From NCBI RefSeq assembly GCF_004015185.1, contig NZ_CP025746.1, forward strand, positions 3,241,776-3,305,775: a stretch of 64,000 bases of DNA, read 5' to 3'. Position 1 is the stretch's first letter; each line of letters starts with the position of its first letter. Positions 25,698 to 34,486 of the stretch are shown here, one piece after another. Origin of the DNA: Clostridium manihotivorum (GTDB lineage: Bacteria; Bacillota; Clostridia; Clostridiales; Clostridiaceae). A program made the translations under genes and the position numbers. Under the pieces are notes generated by a model, which searched no databases, was not told where the DNA came from, and was given only the letters and a program-made list of their open reading frames with translations.

Positions 25698-26780
25698 ATG
25701 TTTAAATCAAAATATTTCAAGCTTATAGGAAGTTCTGTGGTACTAACTTTGACTCTTGCAGCCTGCAGCAATTCTGTAAAAAATACTCAAACGCCTGCGG
25801 CAGCACCTGAGCAAAATAAAGCTGAGACTAAGGTAGAACAAAAATCTCCATCTTATATATACACAGCCAATGAAAGTGGAAGCATATCTAAAATAGATGC
25901 TGCTACAAATAAAGTAGTTGAGACCTTTAAGGATGAAGGCTCTCCACATAACGTTCAAGTATCACCAGATGGCAAGGTGTTTGCTTATACATCAGCAGTT
26001 AAAATGGAAAAAGGGCAAACAGACCATGGTTCCATGAGTATGAATGGATCAGCAATATTTTATGATGTAGAAACAGGAAAGCAAATTAAAAAAGTTGAAG
26101 TAGGCAAGCATCCAGCTCATATAGTATTTACTGAAGACGGAAATTATGCTGTGGTAACAAATAATGAAGATAATAATGTATCTATAATAGATGCAAAAAC
26201 TTATAAATTAATAAATAACGTAAAAGTTGGAAAAGGTCCTCATGGTTTTAGAATTTCTGCTGATAGTATGTTTGCTTATGTAGCAAATATGGGAGAAGAT
26301 ACAGTAAGTGTTGTTGATATTGCAAATAGCAAAGAAATTAAGAAAATAAAGGTTGGAAAAACACCTGTAACCACAGCGATAACTAAAGATGGTAAGACTT
26401 TAGTTGCAACAGTAAATGCTGAAAATTACTTAGCTATAGTAGACCTAGCTACGGATAAAATTGAAAAGGTAGCGGTAGGGGTAGGACCAGCTCAAGTATA
26501 TCTATCTAATGATAACAAATATGCCTTTGTTGCAAACCAAGGAACAGAGAAAAATCCTTCTAACACTGTTTCAAAAGTTGACTTAACTACAAAGCAGGTT
26601 GTAGCTACAATAGAAACAGGCAAGGGAGCTCATGGAGTAGTAGTAAGTCCAGATAACAAGTTTGTATATGTAACTAATATGTATGAAGCAACAGTTAGTG
26701 TAATAGACAATGAAACAAATAAAGTAATTGCAACAATACCAGTAGATGAAGAGCCAAATGGTATAAGCTTCAAAAAGTAA
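25698..26780 (+). CDS. YVTN-family beta-propeller lipoprotein
   Basis: A 360-residue lipoprotein: lipobox LAAC (Cys near residue 22), an Ala/Pro/Lys linker, then seven blade-like repeats of the YNCE/YVTN type (SPDGKVFAY, TEDGNYAVVTN, SADSMFAYVAN, SPDNKFVYVTN). Such propellers bind partners or nucleic acids or sit near nitrite/cytochrome d1 domains; no haem motif is seen. The ATG at 25698 has AAAGGAGG 7 bases upstream. It has its own promoter P16 and strong terminator. It could be a scaffold or metal sensor outside the membrane; this is inference. Confidence 0.88.
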   Translation: MFKSKYFKLIGSSVVLTLTLAACSNSVKNTQTPAAAPEQNKAETKVEQKSPSYIYTANESGSISKIDAATNKVVETFKDEGSPHNVQVSPDGKVFAYTSAVKMEKGQTDHGSMSMNGSAIFYDVETGKQIKKVEVGKHPAHIVFTEDGNYAVVTNNEDNNVSIIDAKTYKLINNVKVGKGPHGFRISADSMFAYVANMGEDTVSVVDIANSKEIKKIKVGKTPVTTAITKDGKTLVATVNAENYLAIVDLATDKIEKVAVGVGPAQVYLSNDNKYAFVANQGTEKNPSNTVSKVDLTTKQVVATIETGKGAHGVVVSPDNKFVYVTNMYEATVSVIDNETNKVIATIPVDEEPNGISFKK

Positions 26781-26798
26781 TATATAACTAACAATATT

Positions 26799-26853
26799 AA
26801 TGACTATATTTCTAAGGTTAATTTTAATCTAGAAATATAGTCATTATTTTTTT
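26799..26853 (+). terminator. Terminator of the beta-propeller gene
   Basis: Perfect 16-bp stem AATGACTATATTTCTA with 15-base loop and seven T. Confidence 0.9.
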
Positions 26854-26863
26854 CTTGCTTTAA

Positions 26864-26896
26864 CATCATATTTTCTTCATATTTTATTGATATAGT
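26864..26896 (+). promoter_or_regulatory. Regulon promoter P17 (tandem box)
   Basis: CATCATA-N4-CTTCATA, 9 bases, TATAGT; drives the NusG-II protein gene. Confidence 0.65.
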
Positions 26897-26942
26897 AAAG
26901 TGTGGTTACTCATATTAATAAAAGAACTAGTGGAGGATTTTA

Positions 26943-27341
26943 ATGAAAATATTAAAGCTAAAAATATTAGATAAAATAGTTATTATAGTACTTCTAATAT
27001 TAAGTATCTTACCTACAGGAATTGTGATGCTCGCGAAGTCAAATAAGGGAAATAGTAATATAGTTATTAAGGTAGACAATAAAGTTGCGAAGAATATTCC
27101 ATTAAACACAACAAGTAAAAGTAAAACTTATGAATTTGAGTTTAATGGAAATATAGGTTATCTTGAAGTTAAAGATGGAAAGGTAAGAATGCTTGAAATG
27201 GATAAGGAAATATGTCCAAATGCTATTTGCTCAGATACAGGTTGGATAGATAAAGGCTACCAGAGCATAGTATGCCTTCCTAATAATATTATTGTCACAA
27301 TTGAGGGAAGTAAAGATGATGTTATAGATGCACAAACATAG
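26943..27341 (+). CDS. NusG domain II-type membrane-anchored protein
   Basis: A 132-residue protein: one N-terminal membrane helix (about 12-31) and an external domain with the signature CPNAICSDTGWIDKGYQSIVCLPN, typical of the NusG_II (DUF) family. Three conserved Cys may form a disulfide or bind metal. Relatives often lie beside electron-transport or FMN-transfer genes; none is visible here. GTGGAGG precedes the ATG. The single-gene unit has promoter P17 and a terminator. Confidence 0.85.
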   Translation: MKILKLKILDKIVIIVLLILSILPTGIVMLAKSNKGNSNIVIKVDNKVAKNIPLNTTSKSKTYEFEFNGNIGYLEVKDGKVRMLEMDKEICPNAICSDTGWIDKGYQSIVCLPNNIIVTIEGSKDDVIDAQT

Positions 27342-27347
27342 TAAGAG

Positions 27348-27377
27348 CCTACCTGTAATTTTATCAGGTAGGTTTTT
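27348..27377 (+). terminator. Terminator of the NusG-II gene
   Basis: CCTACCTG/CAGGTAGG stem and five T. Confidence 0.88.
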
Positions 27378-27403
27378 ATCATCTTTTTTTATTTAAATAT
27401 ATC

Positions 27404-27436
27404 TTTCATAATTCCTCCACAATTTAAAGTTATTAT
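27404..27436 (+). promoter_or_regulatory. Regulon promoter P18 (tandem box)
   Basis: TTTCATA-N4-CTCCACA, 9 bases, TATTAT; drives the Met-rich protein at 27491 and possibly the next gene. Confidence 0.7.
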
Positions 27437-27490
27437 ATATACATAGAAACGAACTAAATAAAAATCAAATAAAAAAGGGAGAGATTCTAA

Positions 27491-27874
27491 ATGAAGAAAA
27501 AAGTTTTAGTAATGATGACAACAGCTATATTAACTATAGGAGCAGTAACTGCCGTATATGCAAAGGAAAATAATACTCAAAACAACTTTGGTTTTGGCAG
27601 AGGGATGATGTATCAAAACAATATAAACTCAAATGGAACTTATAACCAAATGATTGACTTAATGAAAAACAATGGATTCGAAGATGCTGCTAAAGCTATG
27701 GAAAATAGGGATTTTGATTCTATGAACAACTTTATGAATAATATTACAGATGAGCAATATAATCAAATGACAGATATTATGAAAAATAATGGTTACGAAG
27801 GCATGGCTAAAATGATGGGTTCAGTAAGCAGACAAGAAATGGTTGATATACACAATTCCATGATGGGAAGATAA
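27491..27874 (+). CDS. Secreted Met-rich protein B
   Basis: A 127-residue exported protein: signal peptide (1-22, cut near VYAKE), a short Gly/Phe/Met stretch (GFGRGMMY), and a Met-rich helical domain with MIDLMKNNGFEDAAKAMENRD and NNGYEGMAKMMGS blocks that match the C-terminal 70 residues of the protein at 15829. Methionines recur every 3-4 residues on helices, which suits Cu(I)/Ag(I) binding. AAAGGGAGA precedes the ATG. Promoter P18 controls it. Confidence 0.82.
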   Translation: MKKKVLVMMTTAILTIGAVTAVYAKENNTQNNFGFGRGMMYQNNINSNGTYNQMIDLMKNNGFEDAAKAMENRDFDSMNNFMNNITDEQYNQMTDIMKNNGYEGMAKMMGSVSRQEMVDIHNSMMGR

Positions 27875-27880
27875 CTTCCT

Positions 27881-27919
27881 GCAAAGAAGAACTAGCATAG
27901 CAGTCTAGTTCTTCTTTGC
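27881..27919. terminator. Hairpin after Met-rich protein B
   Basis: Fifteen-bp stem GCAAAGAAGAACTAG with 9-base loop and no T run, so probably partial readthrough into 27949. A nearly identical hairpin lies at 31127. Confidence 0.6.
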
Positions 27920-27948
27920 TATAAAGAATAATAGAGGAGGAAAAAACT

Positions 27949-30255
27949 ATGCCACAAAATAATAGTTTATATGGCAAGAATAAAAATACAATATATATTT
28001 ATCTTTCTATGTTTTTTACTGCAATGTCTCTTTTTATATATGAGACGCTGCTAACTAGATTATTCTCAGCAATATTAAGTTACAGCTTAGTTTTTATAGT
28101 AGTATCCTTTGCAATTCTTGGAGGTGGTATTGGAGCCATAATAAGCTATAAATTATCTAAGAAACAGAAAAGCATGGAAAAAATACTGGCATGGACTTCT
28201 GTACTTTTACCTGTAAGCTTTATTTTATCTATAGCCTTAATGTACTTCCTGCCCTTTACCCCTACCTTTTTGTTATACATCCCTGCTGCTCTTTTTCCGT
28301 TTATTTTGGGAGGTATAATAACCTCAATTATATTTAAAGAAAGAACAGACAGCAGCAATAAACTTTATTTAATGGATTTACTAGGCGCTGGACTCGGAAG
28401 TCTTCTTATCATTAAACTCATGAACTCTTTTGGATTCTTAGGAAGTGTTATTATAGTTACTGCATTTGGAATTGTTTCAGCCATAGGGATTAGTCTGTAT
28501 TATAGAATAATAAAGACTACTATTATATCCTCAATTGGTTTCATAGTAATGAGTATACTGCTTATAAGGGGAAATTTAATAGATATTGTAGGAAAGAATT
28601 TTAGCTCTTATTATACAAGCCCTGTTACAGTAATAGGAAGTTATAAAAACTCAAAGAATCCTGCTGAAATTGTATTTTCAAAATGGGATGCTATATCGAA
28701 GACAGATGTAATTGATATTAAAAGTGATAATGAAAAGCTTATAGTTACCGATGGCGGTGCAGCTGCTCCAATTGTAAAGTTTAATGGGAACTTAGATTCA
28801 GTTAAAGAATTAAAATCAGAAGTTAATTATATTCCTTTCTCCTTTGGGAAGAATGAAAAATCACTTGTTATTGGTTCAGGCGGAGGAAAAGACGTTCTTT
28901 TTGCACTGCTTGGAGGAAATATAAAAATTGATGCAGTGGAAATAAATCCTTCTACTATAGCAGCTGTAAATGAGTTTAAAGAATTCAGCGGTAACATATA
29001 TAACTATCCAGGAGTTAATTTGTATAACCAGGATGGAAGATATTTTATAGAAAACAGCAAGGATAAGTACGATAATATATATCTATCTATGGTAATGACA
29101 AATTCCGTGGAAAACACTATGTATTCTTTAGCTGAATATTATATATTTACAGAAGAAGCATTAAATCAGTATTTAAACCACTTATCAGAAGATGGCAAGC
29201 TAACCTTTATGGTTCATGACTCAAAGGATCTTATAAAGGTAGTGAATACAGGTATTAAAGTATTATTAGACAAAGGAATAAAACAAAAGGATGTTACAAA
29301 CTATTTTACTATAATAAATGGAGTTACAAAAACAGAAAGTGAAGTTCATGGAAGTGGAATAGCTATGCCATTAGTTATATTTAGAAATAAGCCTTTTACT
29401 CAAGAGGATATTAATTCAATAGTGAATACTGCAAGTATACAAAATAGAGACATGATTCACTTTCCTGGAAATGAAATAGAGCCATATAAATCTTTAAAAA
29501 CTGAAAAAATGACTTATGAGCAGCTTATAGACAACATAAGCTTTAATTCCAAGCCAATTGCTGATAATAGTCCATTTTTCTATAATAATTCTAAATTTAT
29601 TCCTGTGGAAATGATTTTCATATTAGCTTTAATCTTAACTATAGTATTAGTAGTTAAGAAGAAATTTTTAACTACGGTTGAATATAAAAAGACATCATTG
29701 TATTTTGCATCTTTAGGAGTGGCTTATATGCTGGTTGAAATTCCTCTTATACAGAAGATGGTGTTATACTTTGGAAGTTCTTCTATAGCCTTTAGTTTTA
29801 TAGTATTCAGCTTGCTTATTTCAAGTGGCATAGGAAGCCTTATTAGTGGAAATAGAATAGTTGAAAAATATGTTTCAAAATCACCTTATTATATTCTAGC
29901 TGCCGGAATTATGATTTTAGTAAATCAGATGGGGTTAAGCTCTATTTTAAATCTTACAAAAGATTGGCAAACAACGTATAAATTTATAGTTGTATTTTTG
30001 GATTTATTACCTATGGGACTTCTTATGGGAATGGCTTTTCCTTCAGGACTTAAAAAACTTGGCAGCCTCAAAGGGGAAGAGGGTATAGTTCCTCTTATGA
30101 TTGGGATAAACGGTATTTTCTCTGTGTTAGGTTCAACTTTAGCTGTTATTATATCCATGAAGCTTGGGTTTAGCATAACTATATATATTGGTGCAGCTAT
30201 TTATATTACATTATTTATATTTAATCCATTGGCTATTCTTTCTAAGAGTAAGTGA
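27949..30255 (+). CDS. Spermidine synthase-like multi-pass membrane protein
   Basis: A 768-residue protein: about seven helices (15-215), a cytosolic or external aminopropyltransferase/methyltransferase-like domain (about 270-480) with VIGSGGGKDVLFALLGG, DAVEINPS and NQDGRYFI, then seven more helices (550-765). It resembles the membrane-fused spermine/spermidine synthase family, whose substrates are not known. The GSGGGKD loop fits a nucleotide or SAM-type ligand. GAGGAGG precedes the ATG. It follows Met-rich protein B by 74 bp and may be read through from P18. Confidence 0.82.
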   Translation: MPQNNSLYGKNKNTIYIYLSMFFTAMSLFIYETLLTRLFSAILSYSLVFIVVSFAILGGGIGAIISYKLSKKQKSMEKILAWTSVLLPVSFILSIALMYFLPFTPTFLLYIPAALFPFILGGIITSIIFKERTDSSNKLYLMDLLGAGLGSLLIIKLMNSFGFLGSVIIVTAFGIVSAIGISLYYRIIKTTIISSIGFIVMSILLIRGNLIDIVGKNFSSYYTSPVTVIGSYKNSKNPAEIVFSKWDAISKTDVIDIKSDNEKLIVTDGGAAAPIVKFNGNLDSVKELKSEVNYIPFSFGKNEKSLVIGSGGGKDVLFALLGGNIKIDAVEINPSTIAAVNEFKEFSGNIYNYPGVNLYNQDGRYFIENSKDKYDNIYLSMVMTNSVENTMYSLAEYYIFTEEALNQYLNHLSEDGKLTFMVHDSKDLIKVVNTGIKVLLDKGIKQKDVTNYFTIINGVTKTESEVHGSGIAMPLVIFRNKPFTQEDINSIVNTASIQNRDMIHFPGNEIEPYKSLKTEKMTYEQLIDNISFNSKPIADNSPFFYNNSKFIPVEMIFILALILTIVLVVKKKFLTTVEYKKTSLYFASLGVAYMLVEIPLIQKMVLYFGSSSIAFSFIVFSLLISSGIGSLISGNRIVEKYVSKSPYYILAAGIMILVNQMGLSSILNLTKDWQTTYKFIVVFLDLLPMGLLMGMAFPSGLKKLGSLKGEEGIVPLMIGINGIFSVLGSTLAVIISMKLGFSITIYIGAAIYITLFIFNPLAILSKSK

Positions 30256-30348
30256 AAATAAAAGCTAATTTAACTTAGGAGGCTTTAGTGATTTAAGCCT
30301 CCTAAGCATTATACAAAAGCTTTTCTATTACAACATACTTACACTTTG

Positions 30349-30381
30349 TTTCATAATTTCTACATATAGAATTGATATAAT
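30349..30381 (+). promoter_or_regulatory. Regulon promoter P19 (tandem box)
   Basis: TTTCATA-N4-CTACATA, 9 bases, TATAAT; drives the GGDEF gene. Confidence 0.7.
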
Positions 30382-30438
30382 CTAATTAGGTACATAAGCG
30401 TGATTTAATGCTAAAAGTAATTTGGAGGGTACTGATTT

Positions 30439-31125
30439 ATGAAGTATCGTATAGAGGTTATTTTATTTATCTCAATGATATCAACAGGTTTTATATATGG
30501 AGTAGCTTATCATTTTATGATTATGCCTTTATTTGGTGGAATAGCACTTCACTGCATTTCCACGGGGATACTATTCCAAGCTGTAAATTATCTTATAGTG
30601 CTGTTTTTCTACAAAAAATATGCTGCCTTGAAACAAACAAATAAATTATTGCATACAAACTTGGAAACCGATAAGCTGACCGAACTTTATAATAGAAGAG
30701 CATTTGACAATCACATTAAGTCATTAGAAGAACATAAAAAGTTTTCAATAATATTTATAGATATAGATAATTTTAGAGATTTTAATAATAAATATGGACA
30801 TCAAACAGGGGATATTGTACTCAAAGATGTAAGCACAGTAATTAAGTCTACAGTTGATAGTGAAGGTGATGTTTATAGATATGGAGGTGAAGAGATAGTA
30901 GTATTACTAAAGGATTGCTCCAAAGATAAGGCAGAGAAAATAGCTGAGAATATCAGAATAGGAATGAATAAATTACATACTAACTCATTTTTAAGAATAA
31001 CACTATCATTAGGAGTAGCATGTCATCCAGAAGACGGATGTGATGTTTATGAAACGATAAAAGCATCTGATAGTGCATTGCTGCAGGCTAAGTCTAAAGG
31101 AAAAAATTGTGTTGTAGCTTGTTAA
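30439..31125 (+). CDS. Membrane GGDEF diguanylate cyclase
   Basis: A 228-residue protein: two membrane helices (5-25, 30-55), a short coiled linker, and a GGDEF domain (about 75-225) with the active GGEEI signature, metal Asp in FIDIDNF and a DKLTELYNRRAF start. The inhibitory RxxD site upstream of GGEEI is absent (SEGD), so product feedback is unlikely. It should make c-di-GMP from two GTP. TTGGAGG precedes the ATG. It converges with the HD-GYP gene at 31148, sharing a terminator, and both have regulon promoters. Confidence 0.92.
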   Translation: MKYRIEVILFISMISTGFIYGVAYHFMIMPLFGGIALHCISTGILFQAVNYLIVLFFYKKYAALKQTNKLLHTNLETDKLTELYNRRAFDNHIKSLEEHKKFSIIFIDIDNFRDFNNKYGHQTGDIVLKDVSTVIKSTVDSEGDVYRYGGEEIVVLLKDCSKDKAEKIAENIRIGMNKLHTNSFLRITLSLGVACHPEDGCDVYETIKASDSALLQAKSKGKNCVVAC

Positions 31126-31171
31126 AAACAAAGAAGAACTAGCATATTTATTCTAGTTCTTCTTTGTTTTG
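31126..31171. terminator. Bidirectional terminator between GGDEF and HD-GYP genes
   Basis: ACAAAGAAGAACTAG stem with 10-base loop and T-rich tails on both strands; close copy of the hairpin at 27881. Confidence 0.85.
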
Positions 31172-32380
31172 GTTGTCTATTTTTAAAAAAGCGTCCACAA
31201 CTAATCCATCAAATTGTATGTTTTTAAACTTTATTAACTCAGAAATAGCTATATCTTGAGAAAGCCCTTTTCTATAAGGCCTATCGGAAACCATAGCATC
31301 GTAAGAATCCGCAACTGCTATTATTCTAGCTTCTAAAGGTGTTTCATAACCTTTTATTCCTAATGGGTATCCACAACCATCAAATCTTTCATGATGATGA
31401 AGTATAAAGGGGACAGCATTTTTAAGAAAGTCTATATCTTTTAAAATGTTCACACCTATAGAAGGATGCTCTTTAATCTTTTCATATTCATACTCATTAA
31501 GCCTGCCTGTCTTATGTAATATATCATCAGATATTCCTATCTTGCCAATATCATGTAACAAAGCTGCTATTTCCAACGTATCTAATTTATCCTTATTTAA
31601 GCCTAGCTCCTTACCAATATCTAATGAAAGACGTGCTACACGTTCAGAATGACCAGCAGTGTAGGGATCTCTTGCATCAATAGAGTTAGATAGAGCAATT
31701 ATAGTATGTTTATAAGATTCATTAAGTTTTGAATATGCTAATTCAGTCTCCAATTTACTTACTACTAAATCCTGATTTTGCTTTATTAAGGTTTTTGAGC
31801 TATTATTTATAACTCTTATTAAAAGAAAATACAGTAATATTAATCCTAAAAATATGCTTAAAGAAATAATGATTGTTAATTCTTTAATATGAAATTTTAT
31901 ATCACTGTAGGATTTTACTACTTCATATGTAGCCACAGTTTTATTATTGTAATTGATGGGCAAATAAAATTTAATAACTTTACCACTATCATTAGTTATT
32001 ATGTAGGTTATGTTATTTTTTAAGGCTTTTTCTAAACTATTATTATCAATATTAGTCTTTTTATCATTAGAAGAATAAATAAGCCTTTTTTCTCTATTCC
32101 ATATCCGAACATAAGAAATAGTACCGTCACCTATAAGAGGCTGTAACTTATTATCTAAAAAGTTACTTTTTTGCTCTGATATATAGGTTTGAAAATCTTC
32201 AACATTTAGTTCAGGTTCAACTATATAATGTAAAGTTAAATGAATCATTTTTTGTTCAGAAGATATCTTGTCCTTTTTTACATGAAAACTTATAAATGCT
32301 ATTAACATGATGGCAGTAATAAAACATGCTATAAAGCTGTAAGCTATAAAGTTTTTGGTTAAATAATGTACTTTCTTCAT
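31148..32380 (-). CDS. HD-GYP phosphodiesterase with membrane sensor
   Basis: A 410-residue protein: helix at 12-32, external sensor region (33-165), second helix (168-190), coiled linker, and an HD-GYP domain (about 215-405) with HDIGKIGI, HHHERFDGCGYP and ARIIAVADSYDAM. HD-GYP enzymes hydrolyse c-di-GMP. The sensor part has no recognised domain. It converges with the GGDEF gene and has its own promoter P20, so the regulon appears to raise both synthesis and breakdown. The 3' end overlaps the shared terminator. Confidence 0.92.
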   Translation of the reverse strand: MKKVHYLTKNFIAYSFIACFITAIMLIAFISFHVKKDKISSEQKMIHLTLHYIVEPELNVEDFQTYISEQKSNFLDNKLQPLIGDGTISYVRIWNREKRLIYSSNDKKTNIDNNSLEKALKNNITYIITNDSGKVIKFYLPINYNNKTVATYEVVKSYSDIKFHIKELTIIISLSIFLGLILLYFLLIRVINNSSKTLIKQNQDLVVSKLETELAYSKLNESYKHTIIALSNSIDARDPYTAGHSERVARLSLDIGKELGLNKDKLDTLEIAALLHDIGKIGISDDILHKTGRLNEYEYEKIKEHPSIGVNILKDIDFLKNAVPFILHHHERFDGCGYPLGIKGYETPLEARIIAVADSYDAMVSDRPYRKGLSQDIAISELIKFKNIQFDGLVVDAFLKIDNQNKEELE

Positions 32381-32424
32381 AGTCTATATTTTACCTCGTA
32401 TCTAAATTCAGCATCTCACTACTA

Positions 32425-32457
32425 ATAATAGGAAATTATTATGTAGATAGTATGAAG
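32425..32457 (-). promoter_or_regulatory. Regulon promoter P20 (tandem CTTCATA box)
   Basis: Minus strand: CTTCATA-N4-CTACATA, 9 bases, TATTAT; drives the HD-GYP gene. Confidence 0.75.
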
Positions 32458-32586
32458 AAAACTGTTAGTTTTAAATAGATGTTAAAAACAACTTTCATAA
32501 TGTGCTTTTATAATTTCTTAATTGCTAATATTTGAGTGTAAAAATGTAAAAACTACTTTTATCAAGAATGAAAGTAGGGATGAGAA

Positions 32587-34026
32587 TTGAAAACCAAAAA
32601 TAAGTGGATAACTGTCTTAATAATTTCTGTTTTCCTACTAGTTGGATACAGTGTATTGGCCATAACAAGAATAAGAGCAGGAGTAAATTTTCAAAATACT
32701 ATTAAAGGAAGTATTTCAAGTACTAACGAAGAAAATAAGCTTCCAATTCCACCTATACTTGAGGATTTAAACCCTGGAGACAACATAGCGGATTTCAGAT
32801 TAAATGTTCAAAAATCATCTAAGGAATTTATTAAGGGGAAATCTTCAGAGACTTATGGGTACAATAGTGATTTTTTAGGACCAGTTATTAGAGTTAAAAG
32901 AGGTGACCAGGTAAATGTATCAGTTTCAAATTCTTTAGATGAAGCAACTACACTACATTGGCATGGTTTAGAACTTCCTGGAAGAGTAGATGGCAATGTG
33001 CAGCAGTCTTTTATGCCCAGCGAGACTTATAATGCAACTTTTGTTATAGATCAGCCAGCTGCAACACTTTGGTATCATCCTCATTTATTACATAAAACAG
33101 GTGAACAAGTATATAAAGGGTTAGCTGGGTTATTTCTTATAGAGGATGATGTGTCAAATAATTTAGATATTCCTAAAAAATATGGAGAGAACGATATTCC
33201 AATAGTTGTTCAAGATAGGAGATTTTCAAGTGATGGAAGCTTAGTTTATGCAAATAGTATGGCTGATATGATGAATGGTATGATAGGTGATGTAGTTCTT
33301 ATCAATGGAGCTATAAATCCTACCTTAGATGTGAAAACTGAAAAAGTAAGATTAAGATTACTTAATGGATCAAATGCAAGAGTTTATCAGTTTAGCTTTA
33401 GTGATAACAACAAGTTTTATCAAATTGCTACTGATGGAGGATTTTTAGAAGCACCAGTTGAAACGAATGAACTTATTTTAGCACCTGCAGAAAGAGCAGA
33501 AATTATAGTAGATTTTTCAAAATATAAAGTAGGAGATAAAATTACCCTTAAGAGTAATAATGCTAATCTTATGAATTTCAAGGTTACTGAAAGTAGCAAT
33601 GATACGAGTATACTACCCAAGCAATTAACAAAGATAAGTAAAATTCCAACTGAAAGTGCAACTGTCACTAGAACCTTCTCTTTTCAAGGAATGGGAAGAG
33701 GTGTAAATATTAATGGAAAACAAATGAATATGGATAGAATTGATGAAAGAGTAAGATATGGAGCTACAGAAATCTGGCAAATAAAAAATGACACTATGCA
33801 TATGATGCACCCGTTTCATGCTCATGGAGTTCAGTTTTTAATTTTAGATAGAAACGGTAAAAAGCCACCTGCTAATGAACAAGGGTTTAAAGATACAATA
33901 GCTGTTGCTCCAGGAGAAACAGTAAAGGCTATTACTACTTTTAGATATAAGGGCATTTTTATGTATCACTGCCATATACTTGAGCACGAAGATTTAGGAA
34001 TGATGGGGCAGTTTTTAGTTGAATAG
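32587..34026 (+). CDS. Three-domain multicopper oxidase, paralogue
   Basis: A 479-residue enzyme similar to that at 23723: N-terminal membrane segment (about 6-26), then HWHGLE, LWYHPHLLHKTG, HPFHAHGVQ and HCHILEHEDLGMM copper motifs. It starts at TTG; an in-register ATG does not exist, since the nearby ATG frame stops at once. A degenerate form of the regulon box (TTTCATA-N4) lies at 32493 but the spacing to a -10 is not kept. It is followed by a SHOCT gene 39 bp downstream, likely in one mRNA. Confidence 0.94.
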   Translation: MKTKNKWITVLIISVFLLVGYSVLAITRIRAGVNFQNTIKGSISSTNEENKLPIPPILEDLNPGDNIADFRLNVQKSSKEFIKGKSSETYGYNSDFLGPVIRVKRGDQVNVSVSNSLDEATTLHWHGLELPGRVDGNVQQSFMPSETYNATFVIDQPAATLWYHPHLLHKTGEQVYKGLAGLFLIEDDVSNNLDIPKKYGENDIPIVVQDRRFSSDGSLVYANSMADMMNGMIGDVVLINGAINPTLDVKTEKVRLRLLNGSNARVYQFSFSDNNKFYQIATDGGFLEAPVETNELILAPAERAEIIVDFSKYKVGDKITLKSNNANLMNFKVTESSNDTSILPKQLTKISKIPTESATVTRTFSFQGMGRGVNINGKQMNMDRIDERVRYGATEIWQIKNDTMHMMHPFHAHGVQFLILDRNGKKPPANEQGFKDTIAVAPGETVKAITTFRYKGIFMYHCHILEHEDLGMMGQFLVE

Positions 34027-34065
34027 TATAACGATATTCTTATTATAGAAAGGATGATATAAATT

Positions 34066-34311
34066 ATGATGGGATATAGATATGGACGTGGATATGACAT
34101 GATGTCATGGGGAGGTTTGTTTTGGCTTATTCCTTTAGTTCTTATTATTATAATTGCTATAGCAGCATACAAAATAACTACCAGTGGAAAAAGAAATTCA
34201 AATATAACAATTAACGATAATTCAATTGAAATATTGAAACAGAGATACGCAAGGGGAGAAATTGATGAAGAGCAATATAGAAAAATGAGGGATACTATAG
34301 AAAGTAAATAA
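34066..34311 (+). CDS. SHOCT mini-protein 3
   Basis: An 81-residue protein: short Met/Gly/Tyr-rich start (MMGYRYGRGYDMM), one membrane helix (about 19-39), polar linker and C-terminal SHOCT domain (ILKQRYARGEIDEEQYRKMR). It is very similar in layout to the protein at 13694. It follows the oxidase gene closely, suggesting the two work together at the membrane surface. Confidence 0.85.
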   Translation: MMGYRYGRGYDMMSWGGLFWLIPLVLIIIIAIAAYKITTSGKRNSNITINDNSIEILKQRYARGEIDEEQYRKMRDTIESK

Positions 34312-34312
34312 A

Positions 34313-34362
34313 ATAGTAAAGAGAAGATTGGTTTGGGAGAAACTAATCTTCTCTTTACTATG
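34313..34362 (-). terminator. Bidirectional terminator between SHOCT 3 and small RNA 3
   Basis: Stem of about 20 bp (AGTAAAGAGAAGATT, then GTTT/AAAC) with a 5-base loop; T-rich tail on the minus strand. Confidence 0.85.
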
Positions 34363-34422
34363 AAGTAAATGTTTATCAAACTGAGGTCTACATAAGGTTG
34401 TATTATAACTTAACAACCTTAT
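34313..34422 (-). ncRNA. Candidate small RNA 3 of the regulon
   Basis: A transcript of about 110 bases from promoter P21 to the hairpin at 34313-34362, on the minus strand, antisense to the end of the SHOCT gene only at its terminator. It begins with a stem AAGGTTGT/ACAACCTT, has a single-stranded middle and ends in the terminator. The only ATG is followed at once by a stop. Confidence 0.55.
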
Positions 34423-34428
34423 ACACAT

Positions 34429-34461
34429 ATATTATCACCAAATTGTGTAGGAAATATGAAA
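34429..34461 (-). promoter_or_regulatory. Regulon promoter P21 (tandem box)
   Basis: Minus strand: TTTCATA-N4-CTACACA, 9 bases, TAATAT; reads into candidate small RNA 3. Confidence 0.7.
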
Positions 34462-34486
34462 AAGACTATTTTGAAATAATAATTTT

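Noticed and set aside
32493..32531. Regulon box in front of the oxidase at 32587
   Set aside because: TTTCATA is present but the second repeat and the spacing to TAATAT do not fit the 9-base rule, so it was not counted.
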